Below are positions 16,857 to 25,156 of a stretch of DNA of 64,000 bases, piece by piece (the first letter of the stretch is position 1; each line of letters starts with the position of its first letter). The notes beneath the pieces are model-generated. The model saw nothing but the letters and a program-made list of their open reading frames with translations. It was not told the DNA's origin and ran no database searches. The DNA is from Rugosimonospora acidiphila (GTDB lineage Bacteria; Actinomycetota; Actinomycetes; Mycobacteriales; Micromonosporaceae): contig NZ_BAABJQ010000028.1 of the NCBI RefSeq assembly GCF_039543385.1, forward strand, positions 1 to 64,000, read 5' to 3'. The translations under genes and the position numbers were made by a program.

Positions 16857-17858
16857 TCAGCCCGCCAGTGCCGGGTCCGACGACAGCACCAGGCCGAGCG
16901 TGATCTGGCCGTTGGTCAGTGCGGTCTTGGTCAGGTTGCCACCGCTGTCGAGCGCCTTGAACTGGCCGAACTCCAGGCCGTACTTCGACTTGAGGCCCGG
17001 CTGGCAGAACGGCCGCTGCGGGCACTCCGGCGGTCCGCCGAGGACGGACGCCTTGCCGTTGCACTTGGCCGCGAAGTCGGACAGCGTCTTGAGCGAGTAC
17101 TTGTCCGCGGTCGCCTTGGTCACCGCCCACGCGTCCTCGTCCGTCGCCTGCGAGGCATCGCCGAAGGTCAGCCCGAGCTTGGCGCCGTCCTGCTTGAGCG
17201 CGGTGACCGTGGCGTCCAGGTCGCTGGACGCCTGAGGTGCCGCGCTGGCGCCGTTCACCTTCGAGTTCAGGAACTCGGTGAGCGTGGCGGCGTACTCCGG
17301 GACGACCTGGATCTGGTTCTTCTCCAGGGCCGGCTCGTAGAGCTCGCGGTTGCCGATCGTCTGGGTCGTGGCCGTGTAGCCGGCCGCGTTCAGCACGATC
17401 TTGTAGAGCTCGGCCAGCGTCTGGTTCTCGCTGAAGTTGGCCGCGCCAACGATGATCTTCCCGCCGGAGCCCTTGGCGATGCCGGCGGTCAGGTTGTTGC
17501 TCTGTGCGAACGCCGCGGCGGCCGCCGCGGAGGTCTGGTGGTCGACGTCGGTCGCCTTGTTGAGCTGCACCAGCTTCGAGGTGTCCAGCGTCGCCGACAC
17601 CTTGTTCAGCGCGGCCAGCAGCTGCGGCGACGCCGCCTTGCTGTTGACGGCCGGAATGATGTCGTCGGTGTTGGACAGGTGCTTGTCGTCATCGAGTACG
17701 ACCATCTGCTGGCCGGCGATGGGTGCGCACCCGCCGGCCGCCACCCCGGTGGCCGCCGCGGAGGTGCCCGAGGACCCCGCCTTGCCGCATCCCGCCAGCA
17801 CGCCGGCCGTGAGGGCGAAGCCCAACACGCCCACCGCCACACGAGAGATCGTGCGCAT
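16857..17858 (-). CDS. Osmoprotectant-binding lipoprotein with permuted OpuAC domain
   Basis: A 333-residue lipoprotein: signal peptide with lipobox LAGC (Cys24), then a glycine-betaine/choline/osmoprotectant binding domain (OpuAC). The order of its parts is swapped. The segment that normally closes the domain (VVLDDDKHL...IIPAVNSK...LLAALNKVSATLDT) is at residues 52-100, and the segment that normally opens it (KIIVGAANFSENQTLAELY) starts at residue 134. The protein ends at ITLGLVLSSDPALAG, where an unpermuted relative would continue into VLEDDK. The cysteine-rich GGPPECPQRPFCQPGL stretch is also present. Start ATG 17856-17858. Separate from the permease genes by 188 bases, suggesting its own promoter. 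Confidence 0.9.
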   Translation of the reverse strand: MRTISRVAVGVLGFALTAGVLAGCGKAGSSGTSAAATGVAAGGCAPIAGQQMVVLDDDKHLSNTDDIIPAVNSKAASPQLLAALNKVSATLDTSKLVQLNKATDVDHQTSAAAAAAFAQSNNLTAGIAKGSGGKIIVGAANFSENQTLAELYKIVLNAAGYTATTQTIGNRELYEPALEKNQIQVVPEYAATLTEFLNSKVNGASAAPQASSDLDATVTALKQDGAKLGLTFGDASQATDEDAWAVTKATADKYSLKTLSDFAAKCNGKASVLGGPPECPQRPFCQPGLKSKYGLEFGQFKALDSGGNLTKTALTNGQITLGLVLSSDPALAG

Positions 17859-18046
17859 ATCGAAGTGCCCGCCTTCCGTGTCCCGGCGCAACCATACGGT
17901 CACGCCGCGTGTCCGACGGGCGGTATCGGTTGTGAGTACCGCCCAAGGAGCCCCCAGCTCAGCATCCCTGTGCTGGGCGGACAACAGATAAACACATCTC
18001 GTTAGCGGACTTTCACCAACTTAGCCCGTAAGGGCCGGAGTGTGAT

Positions 18047-18772
18047 TCAGGACTCCGCCGCGACGGCCGTCCTCGACTTGCGGACGCGTTGGGATCGGCG
18101 CAGCGGCCGAGGCGTGACCAATCGCTGCACGACCGCCAATACCCCCTCGACCATCAGCGCGAGCACCGCGACCAGCAGCCCGCCGGCGAGCACCTGGCCG
18201 CCGGCCCGGGACAGGCCCAGCCCGAAGCCGTCGCTGATGATTTCGCCGAGCCCGCCGCCGGCGACCAGCGCGGCCAGCGAGGCGGTGGCGACGACCTGCA
18301 CCGCGGCGGTACGGAGCCCGGCGGCCAGGTACGGCACCGCCAGCGGTAACTCGACCCGCCACAGCAGCTGCCAGCCGGACAGGCCCATGCCCTGGGCCGC
18401 CTCCCGCACCTCGGGATCCACCGACCGCAGCCCGGTGTACGCGTTGGCCAGCAGCGGCGGCACGGCGAACACCGCCAACGCGATGATCACCGGCAGCTCG
18501 CCGATCCCGATGGCCCGGATGAGCGGCAGGATCGACAGCAGCGCCAGGGTCGGTATCGCGAGGGTGACGTTGGACACCACCACTACCACGCCGCCGCCGC
18601 GCCCGGTGTGCCCGAGCCACAGCCCGAGCGGCCACGCCACCAGGCAGCCCAGCAGCACGGCCGCGCCGGTGATGCGCAGGTGCTGTTCGAGCAGGGTGAA
18701 GATGCCGGTACCGGGGTTTGTCCAGTTCAGCGGGTCGTTGAGCCACACGACCGCCTGGTTGATGTAGTTCAC
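18047..18772 (-). CDS. Osmoprotectant ABC transporter permease (first of two)
   Basis: A 241-residue BPD_transp_1 permease with about six transmembrane helices and the EAA loop VREAAQGMGLSGWQLLWRVE that contacts the ATPase, followed by LPLAVPYLAAGLRTAAVQVV as in OpuCB/OpuCD and ProW-type proteins. Its GTG start overlaps the stop of the other permease (GTGA at 18769-18772), so the two are made together, presumably as a heterodimer. Confidence 0.92.
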   Translation of the reverse strand: MNYINQAVVWLNDPLNWTNPGTGIFTLLEQHLRITGAAVLLGCLVAWPLGLWLGHTGRGGGVVVVVSNVTLAIPTLALLSILPLIRAIGIGELPVIIALAVFAVPPLLANAYTGLRSVDPEVREAAQGMGLSGWQLLWRVELPLAVPYLAAGLRTAAVQVVATASLAALVAGGGLGEIISDGFGLGLSRAGGQVLAGGLLVAVLALMVEGVLAVVQRLVTPRPLRRSQRVRKSRTAVAAES

Positions 18773-19494
18773 GAGGCCCTCCGGCGCAGCCAGGGCGTGA
18801 GCAGCCGGCCGGCACCGGCCAGCAGCAGATCCAGCACCAGCGCCAACACCACGGCCAGCACGGTAGCGGTGGTGATCTCGGCCCGGTAGTTGGCATGGAA
18901 TCCGGTGGTGATGAGCTGGCCGAGGCCGCCGTGCCCGACCAGCACCCCAACCGTGGTCAACGCCACAGTGGACACCGTCGCCAGCCGCAGCCCGGTGATG
19001 ATGCCGGGCAGCGCCAACGGAAGTTCGATGCGAATCAGGCTGGCGAATCGCCCATAGCCCATGCCACGGGCCGCTTCCCGGACATCGTCCGGCACCTGGC
19101 CCAGACCGGCCAGGGTGTTCCGTACGATCACCAGAAGCGCATATATCACCAGGCCGATGAGTACCGTCCCTCGGCCGATGCCGATGAACGGCGCCAGCAC
19201 GGCGAACAGCGCGAGGGACGGAATCGTGTACAACACTCCGGAGAGTGCAAGAATCGGCCCGGTGGACCGGTGGTACCAGTGCGCGAGCACGGCCAGCGGG
19301 ATGGCCACAATGGCGGCCAACACCACGGCCTCGACGGTCAGCGACGCGTGCTCGCGCAGCGCCGCCACCAGCGTGGCCGAATTGTCATGCACGTACTGCC
19401 AAGAGAACCACGGATTGGCGGAGCTGGCGTAGGCCAGCGGTGGTGAGTCCGGAAGGGACATACGTGGACGGTACCCCGAACGGGAGTGCGGCAC
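18769..19494 (-). CDS. Osmoprotectant ABC transporter permease (second of two)
   Basis: A BPD_transp_1 permease with EAA loop VREAARGMGYGRFASLIRIE and IPLAVLAHWYHRSTGPILA near the first helices. Two starts compete. GTG 19492-19494 has GAGGG six bases upstream and gives 241 residues; ATG 19459-19461 gives 230 residues but has no clear ribosome site. With the first, the coding region overlaps the divergent ATPase gene by 31 bases; with the second, the two starts are 2 bases apart. Codons for Ser-Thr-Val-Ala near 18963 carry a near-copy of the recurring palindrome. Confidence 0.9.
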   Translation of the reverse strand: MPHSRSGYRPRMSLPDSPPLAYASSANPWFSWQYVHDNSATLVAALREHASLTVEAVVLAAIVAIPLAVLAHWYHRSTGPILALSGVLYTIPSLALFAVLAPFIGIGRGTVLIGLVIYALLVIVRNTLAGLGQVPDDVREAARGMGYGRFASLIRIELPLALPGIITGLRLATVSTVALTTVGVLVGHGGLGQLITTGFHANYRAEITTATVLAVVLALVLDLLLAGAGRLLTPWLRRRAS

Positions 19495-20567
19495 CGATCA
19501 CCCTCGACAGCGTCGGCAAGCGGTACCCGGACGGCACCGACGCCGTGGGGTCGCTCTCCCTCGATATCTCCGCCGGCGAACTGGTCGTGCTCATCGGCCC
19601 GTCCGGCTGCGGCAAATCCACCGTGCTCCGGATGATCAATCGGCTGATCGAGCCGACCGCCGGGCGGATCCTGCTCGACGGCACCGATGTGCACTCCGGC
19701 AACGCGGTGGATCTGCGCCGTCGCATCGGGTACGTCATCCAGAACACCGGGCTGTTTCCCCACCAGACGATCCGCGCCAACGTAGCGACGGTGCCGAAAC
19801 TGCTCGGCTGGCCGAAACGCCGGATCGATGACCGGGTGACCGAACTGCTCGACCTGGTCGGGCTGGACCCCTCGCGGTACGGCAAGCGGTACCCGCACGA
19901 GCTGTCCGGCGGCCAGCGCCAGCGAGTCGGAGTCGCCCGCGCGCTGGCCGCCGACCCGGTGGTGCTGCTGATGGACGAGCCGTTCTCGGCGGTCGACCCG
20001 ATCGTGCGCGTCCGGCTGCAGGACGAGTTCCTGAGGCTGCAGGCGACGGTGCGCAAGACGATCCTGATGGTCACCCACGACATCGACGAGGCCGTCCGGA
20101 TGGGTGACCGGATCGCCGTGCTGTCCCAGGGTGCGGCGCTGCAGCAGTACGACACCCCGGCGCAGCTGCTGCGGGCGCCCGCCAACGACTTCGTCCGCGA
20201 GTTCGTCGGCTCGGACCGCGGCATCAAGCGGCTGAGCGTGCTCCCGGTCCCCCGGGACGGGCTGACCCCGCTGCCGGCCGCGACCGACCCGGCGACGGGC
20301 CCCTCGGTGCCGGTCGGCGCCTCGCTGCGCGACGCGCTGGCCACCCTGCTGGACGGCGGTACCGGCTGGGTCGCGGTACGGGACACCGACGGTACGGTGC
20401 TCGGCACCCTGACCCCGACCCAGATCGCGCTGGCCGGCGCGGCCGATTCGGCCGGCACGTCCACCGGCACCGCCCCGGCGGGTGGCGGGGGCGTTCCCGC
20501 TGCCCGTGCGGGCGGCGACCCGGCGGCCGCACCGCCCGAACAGGTGCGGCCGTCGGGAGTCGCGTGA
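19464..20567 (+). CDS. Osmoprotectant ABC transporter ATP-binding protein with CBS-like tail
   Basis: A 367-residue ATPase of the OpuA/ProV family: Walker A GPSGCGKST (residues 45-53), signature LSGGQRQRVGVARAL, Walker B VVLLMDEPFSAVDP, switch His in VTHDIDEA. The C-terminal part (VGASLRDALATLLDGGTGWVAVRD...) looks like one CBS-type half used by such ATPases to sense ionic strength, followed by an alanine/proline-rich end. Start GTG 19464 is supported by GGAAGGG six bases upstream. It is transcribed away from the two permeases, which is unusual because these genes are normally one operon. Confidence 0.93.
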   Translation: MDGTPNGSAAPITLDSVGKRYPDGTDAVGSLSLDISAGELVVLIGPSGCGKSTVLRMINRLIEPTAGRILLDGTDVHSGNAVDLRRRIGYVIQNTGLFPHQTIRANVATVPKLLGWPKRRIDDRVTELLDLVGLDPSRYGKRYPHELSGGQRQRVGVARALAADPVVLLMDEPFSAVDPIVRVRLQDEFLRLQATVRKTILMVTHDIDEAVRMGDRIAVLSQGAALQQYDTPAQLLRAPANDFVREFVGSDRGIKRLSVLPVPRDGLTPLPAATDPATGPSVPVGASLRDALATLLDGGTGWVAVRDTDGTVLGTLTPTQIALAGAADSAGTSTGTAPAGGGGVPAARAGGDPAAAPPEQVRPSGVA

Positions 20568-20576
20568 GGTTGCCGG

Positions 20577-21062
20577 CTACCGCCGGGCGCCGAACGCCGC
20601 CAACCCGACTATCCAGCCGACGAACAGCCCGTACACCGCGCCGCCCGAGGCCCAGTTGAAGGCGCCGAGGAGGCTGGCGTTGGCCTGCACGAAGGCCGCG
20701 ATGAGGCCGGCGACCGCGCCGGCGAACATGTAGGCGCCCCAGCCTGCGAAGAACTGGCTGGCGCTGCCCCGGGCACGGGACAGCTGCGAGCCGGCGAGGA
20801 GCGTGACGAACAGCCCGGTCAGCACGACCAGCAGGATCGCCTTGAGGTCGTCAGCGAGGATGGTGCGCACCGACTCGTCGGAGCTGAACGACCATTTGGG
20901 CCAGGCAAGCTGCCGGAGAAAGTAGCCCCAGGCGTCGTTGGACGTGTTGTCCCTGACCCAGTCCGTGTAGGCCGGGTTGCCAAATGCGATGACCAATACC
21001 AGCGCGGTTATGACAGCGGTGCCCGTCGCGGTCCGAACGCGCCCACGTGTAGCTATAGCCAT
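20577..21062 (-). CDS. Conserved-looking small membrane protein
   Basis: A 161-residue protein with four predicted transmembrane helices: near residues 12-28, 72-92, 102-124 and 138-156. The first loop (YTDWVRDNTSNDAWGYFLRQLAWPKWSF) is tryptophan-rich. No family recognised. It converges on the ABC ATPase with a 9-base gap. Confidence 0.7.
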   Translation of the reverse strand: MAIATRGRVRTATGTAVITALVLVIAFGNPAYTDWVRDNTSNDAWGYFLRQLAWPKWSFSSDESVRTILADDLKAILLVVLTGLFVTLLAGSQLSRARGSASQFFAGWGAYMFAGAVAGLIAAFVQANASLLGAFNWASGGAVYGLFVGWIVGLAAFGARR

Positions 21063-21207
21063 ACGGCTAGTGTGGGGTCATACTTTCGGTCAGGCAATCG
21101 ACGTGGGCGAATGGTCCCGAAGATCCGGAACTGTCCGCGCCCGGTCCGGGCCGTCGCCCGGCGTCAGACGCGCCGAGCCGGGCTGGTCAAGCAAGGATCG
21201 GCGACGC

Positions 21208-21480
21208 TCAGTGCTTGAGCAGGTAGTCGATGAACGCCGCCCTGATCAGGGGCTCCTCGTCGCCGTACTCGTGGTTGGTGCTCTCCCGCCACACCGCCGC
21301 CGCGTCGTCGACCGTGGACTGCACGCCCAGACCGCCGTCGTTGCCGCCCTCGGCGGCCGGCAGGTGCTCGAACAGCGACCAGAAGAAGGCGACATCCGCC
21401 CGCTCCCGGGCCCGGGCAAAGGCCCGATCCTGCAGTTCCGCGGTGGGCAGGGCGCCAAGTTCGGCAAAGCTCCCGCTCAT
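21208..21480 (-). CDS. Small acidic hypothetical protein
   Basis: A 90-residue soluble protein starting MSGSFAELGALPTAELQDRAF, rich in acidic residues and predicted helical, with a Trp-containing core (FFWSLFEHLP) and C-terminus EEPLIRAAFIDYLLKH. No family recognised. It follows the 449-residue membrane protein on the same strand and may share its transcript. Codon composition is that of a real gene. Confidence 0.6.
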   Translation of the reverse strand: MSGSFAELGALPTAELQDRAFARARERADVAFFWSLFEHLPAAEGGNDGGLGVQSTVDDAAAVWRESTNHEYGDEEPLIRAAFIDYLLKH

Positions 21481-21527
21481 GTCAGCCCTCGCTGGTGGTC
21501 TGGTGGCCGGCGTTCATACCGGGAACG

Positions 21528-22877
21528 CTACTTGACGCCCCACCGCTCGTCCGACGCTCCACCCCACGTGTCGTCCGTGGACCGCCCCGGCAGCTGGCTG
21601 CCCCAGCCGCCCTTCCGGCTGTCGGACCAGCCCTGGGTGCTCGCGTCCAGGCCGCGGGCGTCCCCGTCGCGGGCATCGGGTTCCCACTCCTGCGCCTGCG
21701 CCTCCGGCTCCGCCGGGTGGGTCGGCCGCGGCCGGCCGAAGGACTCCACCAGCCGGGTCACCGCCAGCCCGATGCCGACCGCCACCGCGGCCACCGCATA
21801 GGAGGAGATGCGCAGCTTGGCGGCGTCGGAGTACGCGATCACGAGAGTGATCAGGCTGGCCGTCAGGACGGTACCGAGGATCCCACCCCGGCGGCCGAAG
21901 GCACTCGTACCGGCGGCCAGCGCCGCGCCCACCGCCAGCCCGGTGGTCAGGAAGCCGTTCGTCGGCGCGACCGACGTCGACGAGAGCGCGAACAGCACGC
22001 CGGCCAGCCCGGCCAGCACGCTCGACCCGACGATCGCCAAGAACGCGATGACGCCGGTGACCGCGCCACGGCGCAGGGCCGGGTCGCCGACCGGGCGGAA
22101 CCGGGCGATCCCCCGCCTGATCGGCTTCACCAGGCCGAGGATGCCGCCCAGCAGCGCCAGGGCGGCGAAGCCGCCGTACCAGTAGTACGCCTGGGTAGCG
22201 GGGTGGTAGGTGGTGGTGACCTCGGCCGCCGCGCCGTGCTGATTGATCCACACCGTGACGCCCAGCGCCCCGGCCAGGCTCGCCGCCCACGCCGGCACGT
22301 GCAGGGCCACCACCGCCAGCCCGATGACCGCGCCCACGCCGGCGGCGAGCAGCAGCGTGACACCGGCGGTCGGGAGCAGCCCGCGATCGCTGTGGGAGGC
22401 GAAGAACAGCGCCGCGGCCGACGCGGTGGAGCCGGCGGCGAGGTTGACCACCCCGGCCCGCAGCGACAGGCCGACACCGATCGCCAGGAAGCCCAGCACC
22501 GACGCGTTGATCAGCATGCCGTGCAGCGGCGTGCCGGAGATCTGCGCCCGATGGGTCTGCTCGAAGTACACGGCCATGCCGACCGTGGCGAGCAGCAGCA
22601 CCAGCTCCCAGATCAGGTGCACGCCCATCCGGTCCATGCCCGGGTCGCCGTGCTCCGGATCGTCGAAGACGCCGTCCAACTCGGCGGGGGTCACCGGGCG
22701 GCGCTCGAGGTTCAGGGTGCCGGTGCCCTCGGCGGCCGCGCTCGTGGAGCGGGCGAAGTCGTCGACCGAGTACCCCCCGGGTTGGTAGGTCGGCGTGGAT
22801 CCGGTGTCGGCGCGGAAGTCCGGTTCGTCGCGGAAACCCTCGCCACGGAATTTGGACCCCTGGTCTCCGTACGTCAT
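21528..22877 (-). CDS. BPD_transp_2-like membrane protein without a cognate ATPase
   Basis: A 449-residue protein. Residues about 1-85 are disordered; about ten transmembrane helices follow (HLIWELVLLLATVGMAVYF to VAAVAVGIGLAVTRLVESF); the last 75 residues are again disordered and charged, ending SDERWGVK. The core LSLRAGVVNLAAGSTASAAAL and LGVTVWINQHGAAAEVTTTY resemble sugar/nucleoside ABC permeases of the PF02653 group (RbsC/YufP type). No ATPase or binding protein of that class is adjacent, so transport is uncertain; it may be a structural relative with another role. Confidence 0.7.
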   Translation of the reverse strand: MTYGDQGSKFRGEGFRDEPDFRADTGSTPTYQPGGYSVDDFARSTSAAAEGTGTLNLERRPVTPAELDGVFDDPEHGDPGMDRMGVHLIWELVLLLATVGMAVYFEQTHRAQISGTPLHGMLINASVLGFLAIGVGLSLRAGVVNLAAGSTASAAALFFASHSDRGLLPTAGVTLLLAAGVGAVIGLAVVALHVPAWAASLAGALGVTVWINQHGAAAEVTTTYHPATQAYYWYGGFAALALLGGILGLVKPIRRGIARFRPVGDPALRRGAVTGVIAFLAIVGSSVLAGLAGVLFALSSTSVAPTNGFLTTGLAVGAALAAGTSAFGRRGGILGTVLTASLITLVIAYSDAAKLRISSYAVAAVAVGIGLAVTRLVESFGRPRPTHPAEPEAQAQEWEPDARDGDARGLDASTQGWSDSRKGGWGSQLPGRSTDDTWGGASDERWGVK

Positions 22878-22952
22878 GACCGACGCCTCCCTAAGCGTTC
22901 GGAGCCCGACCGTACCCGCGCGTGCCCACCCGGGAAAGACCCCCGACCGTAG

Positions 22953-23456
22953 TTATTGGGGCTCCTCCTCCTCGTCGGGGCGCTTGGGCACCCGACAGGC
23001 CCGCTCCAGCCACAAGGCCGCCGCGATCAGGGCCAACGCGGCGACGAGGCCGCCCGCGGTCGGCGCGATGTCGCTGGCCGCGGCGGACAGCCGGGTGCGC
23101 TGGGCGAGCAGCCAGATGAGCAGCCCGGCATAGAAACCGGCGAAGATCGAACCGGCCAGGGACGAAGCCTTGGCGAGCACCACGTAGCGGGCCACGGCGA
23201 GCGCCTGTACCGGAGCGGTGCCGGGGCGCCGGTCGATGCGCGCCTTGGTGGAGCGGGCCAGGAGCGCCTCGCAGATGGCCAGCGCGAAGACGGTGAAGGC
23301 GGGCAGCCACGGAATGCTCGGGATGTCCCCGTAGAACCGGGCGAGGACCACCCAGCCCAGCGCGGCGGCGGCCAGCCCGACGACCACCAGGGAGGCCGGG
23401 TTGGTGGGGCGCAGGCGCGGCTCGTTGGTCTGCTGCCGCTGCGGCTGCTGACTCAT
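22953..23456 (-). CDS. DUF3180 membrane protein
   Basis: A 167-residue protein with four transmembrane helices (about 23-42, 48-66, 92-118, 130-150), matching the DUF3180 family that regularly follows folK in actinobacteria. Function unknown. Its ATG (23454-23456) lies in the first copy of a tandem 23-bp duplication whose second copy holds the folK stop, so a 9-codon mini-ORF connects the two genes. Acidic C-terminus (RPDEEEEPQ). Confidence 0.85.
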   Translation of the reverse strand: MSQQPQRQQTNEPRLRPTNPASLVVVGLAAAALGWVVLARFYGDIPSIPWLPAFTVFALAICEALLARSTKARIDRRPGTAPVQALAVARYVVLAKASSLAGSIFAGFYAGLLIWLLAQRTRLSAAASDIAPTAGGLVAALALIAAALWLERACRVPKRPDEEEEPQ

Positions 23457-23497
23457 GCCGTATCCAGGGTCAGGCTCATGCCGGCTCCAGGGTCAGG
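23452..23497. repeat. Tandem 23-bp duplication at the folK / DUF3180 junction
   Basis: Copies 23452-23474 and 23475-23497 match at 21 of 23 positions. Each contains CATGAG on the minus strand. The folK stop TGA is in the right copy, where it overlaps an ATG; that ATG starts an 8-residue reading frame (MSLTLDTA) whose TGA overlaps the DUF3180 ATG in the left copy. Confidence 0.9.
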
Positions 23498-24000
23498 TCG
23501 GGACGGGGCTTGATCAACGCGAGGTCGGCCTCGACCGGCGCGGTGCGCAGCAGATCGGTGACCCAGCCGTGTCCCGGCAACGACGCGTACGGTTCGATGT
23601 CGATCCACGGACGCAGGACGAACGCTCGCAGGTGCGCCCGGGGGTGAGGCAGCGTCAACTCGGGATCCGTCGAGACGACCGGGTCCCCGTCGGGAGTGTT
23701 GACCGCGATCACGTCGACGTCCAATGTACGCGGGCCGAAGGGCCGTTCCGGGTCTCGCACCCGGCCGGCCCGCTCCTCCAGCGCCCGGCCCCGTTCCAGC
23801 CAGTCCCGGGGGCTGGCCGACGGGTCGGCGACGATCAGGGCGGCGTTGAGGTAGTCCGGCTGGTCCGGGTCGCCCCACGGCGGAGTCTCGTACACCCCGG
23901 AGACGACCTGGAGCACCTCGGACAGCGAGCGCACCGCGGCGCGCAGTTGGCCGAGGCGGTCGCCCTGGTTGCTGCCCACCGACAGCACGGCCCTGGTCAC
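23476..24000 (-). CDS. folK: 2-amino-4-hydroxy-6-hydroxymethyldihydropteridine diphosphokinase
   Basis: HPPK transfers pyrophosphate from ATP to hydroxymethyldihydropterin in folate synthesis. The 174-residue protein begins TRAVLSVGSNQGDR (ASLSLGSN-type start), has VYETPPWGDPDQPDYLNAA and the ATP/Mg site FGPRTLDVDVIAV. Its GTG start overlaps the folB stop (GTGA). Complete and normal in length. Confidence 0.96.
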   Translation of the reverse strand: MTRAVLSVGSNQGDRLGQLRAAVRSLSEVLQVVSGVYETPPWGDPDQPDYLNAALIVADPSASPRDWLERGRALEERAGRVRDPERPFGPRTLDVDVIAVNTPDGDPVVSTDPELTLPHPRAHLRAFVLRPWIDIEPYASLPGHGWVTDLLRTAPVEADLALIKPRPDLTLEPA

Positions 24001-24359
24001 GACCGCCGGCCGGACAGCGTCACGGCAACGTCGCCGAACGCGTGCGGGATCGGCGCGTGCGGCTTGTGGACCGTCACCGTCGCGGCGTTGACCAGCGGTT
24101 CGGACAGGCAGAGATCCAACAGCCGGGAGGTCAGCGTCTCGATCAGCTTCACCGGCTCGCCGGCCACGATGGCGGCCAGCCGGTCGGCCAGCTCCCCGTA
24201 GTGCACCGTGTCGGCGACATCGTCGCTGGCGATGGACTTGTCAAGATCGCACTCGAGCGTCACGTCCACGATGAACGCCTGGCCCTGGCTGCGCTCGGAC
24301 TCGTAGACCCCGTGGTGACCATGGATGGTCAGCCCCGTCAGCGTGATCGTGCCTGGCAC
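23997..24359 (-). CDS. folB: Dihydroneopterin aldolase
   Basis: Cleaves dihydroneopterin to the pterin used by FolK. A 120-residue protein with ITLTGLTIHGHHGVYESER at its start (family GLxxxxxHGVxxxE) and ATVTVHKPHAPIPHAFGDV containing the catalytic Lys. I chose GTG 24357-24359, preceded by GGGAGG, which gives the family's usual length; an ATG four codons earlier is also possible. It overlaps the end of folP by 22 bases. Confidence 0.94.
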   Translation of the reverse strand: MPGTITLTGLTIHGHHGVYESERSQGQAFIVDVTLECDLDKSIASDDVADTVHYGELADRLAAIVAGEPVKLIETLTSRLLDLCLSEPLVNAATVTVHKPHAPIPHAFGDVAVTLSGRRS

Positions 24360-25156
24360 GTCGCCTCCCATACCGCTATGGCGTCCACTGTGGACTGTAC
24401 GTCGTGGACCCGGACACCCCACACTCCGGCACTCGCCGCGAGCACCGTGGTCGCGACGGTGGCCACCTCGCGCCCGTCCGGGGGTCGGGGGGTGCCGTCC
24501 GGGCCGGCAAGCAGCCGGCCCAGGTAGGACTTGCGACTGGCGGCGAAGAGCACCGGGAAACCCAGCTCGATGATCTGATCCAGATGCGCGGACAGCAGCC
24601 AGTTGTGCTCCGCGTTCTTGGCGAACCCCAGGCCGGGATCCAAGATGATCTTGTCGCGCGCCACGCCGGCCGCGAGCGCCTCCTCGACCCGCAGGGCCAG
24701 CTCCGCGCGCACCTCGGCCACCACATCCCCGTACCGGGCGAGCTGCCCCATGTGGCGGGAGTGTCCGCGCCAGTGCATCAGCACCCACGGGCAACCGGCC
24801 TCGGCGACCACCTTGGCCATGGTCGGGTCGGCCAGGCCGCCGGACACGTCGTTGACCACGCCGGCTCCGGCCTCCAGCGCCGCCGCGGCGACGCTGGCCC
24901 GGGTCGTGTCGATGCTCATCGGCACCCCGGCGGCGGCCAGCTCAGTGATCACGGGCAGGACGCGGCGGATCTCCGTGTCGGCGTCGATCCGCTCGGCGCC
25001 CGGGCGGGTGGACTCGCCGCCGATGTCGATGAGGTCGGCGCCCTGGTCGCGCATGAGCACGCCGTGCGCGAGCGCGGCATCCAGGTCGGCATACCGACCA
25101 CCGTCGGAGAAGGAGTCGGGCGTGACATTCAGCACGCCCATCACCACCGGTCTCAC
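24338..25156 (-). CDS. folP: Dihydropteroate synthase
   Basis: Condenses the pterin diphosphate with p-aminobenzoate; the sulfonamide target. The 272-residue barrel has VMGVLNVTPDSFSDGG, DLIDIGGESTRPGAE, MSIDTTRASVAAAALEAGA and ASRKSYLGRLL. GTG start at 25156. It heads folP-folB-folK-DUF3180; the usual upstream neighbour folE is 15 kb away beyond the exporter locus, so folP must have its own promoter in 25157-25600. The last codons include QSTVDA, carrying palindrome TCCACAGTGGA (24384-24394). Confidence 0.96.
   Translation of the reverse strand: MRPVVMGVLNVTPDSFSDGGRYADLDAALAHGVLMRDQGADLIDIGGESTRPGAERIDADTEIRRVLPVITELAAAGVPMSIDTTRASVAAAALEAGAGVVNDVSGGLADPTMAKVVAEAGCPWVLMHWRGHSRHMGQLARYGDVVAEVRAELALRVEEALAAGVARDKIILDPGLGFAKNAEHNWLLSAHLDQIIELGFPVLFAASRKSYLGRLLAGPDGTPRPPDGREVATVATTVLAASAGVWGVRVHDVQSTVDAIAVWEATCQARSR

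Noticed and set aside
17859..18046. Riboswitch or leader RNA upstream of the osmoprotectant-binding protein
   Set aside because: The gap is somewhat AT-richer but no recognisable aptamer or stable terminator/antiterminator pair was found.
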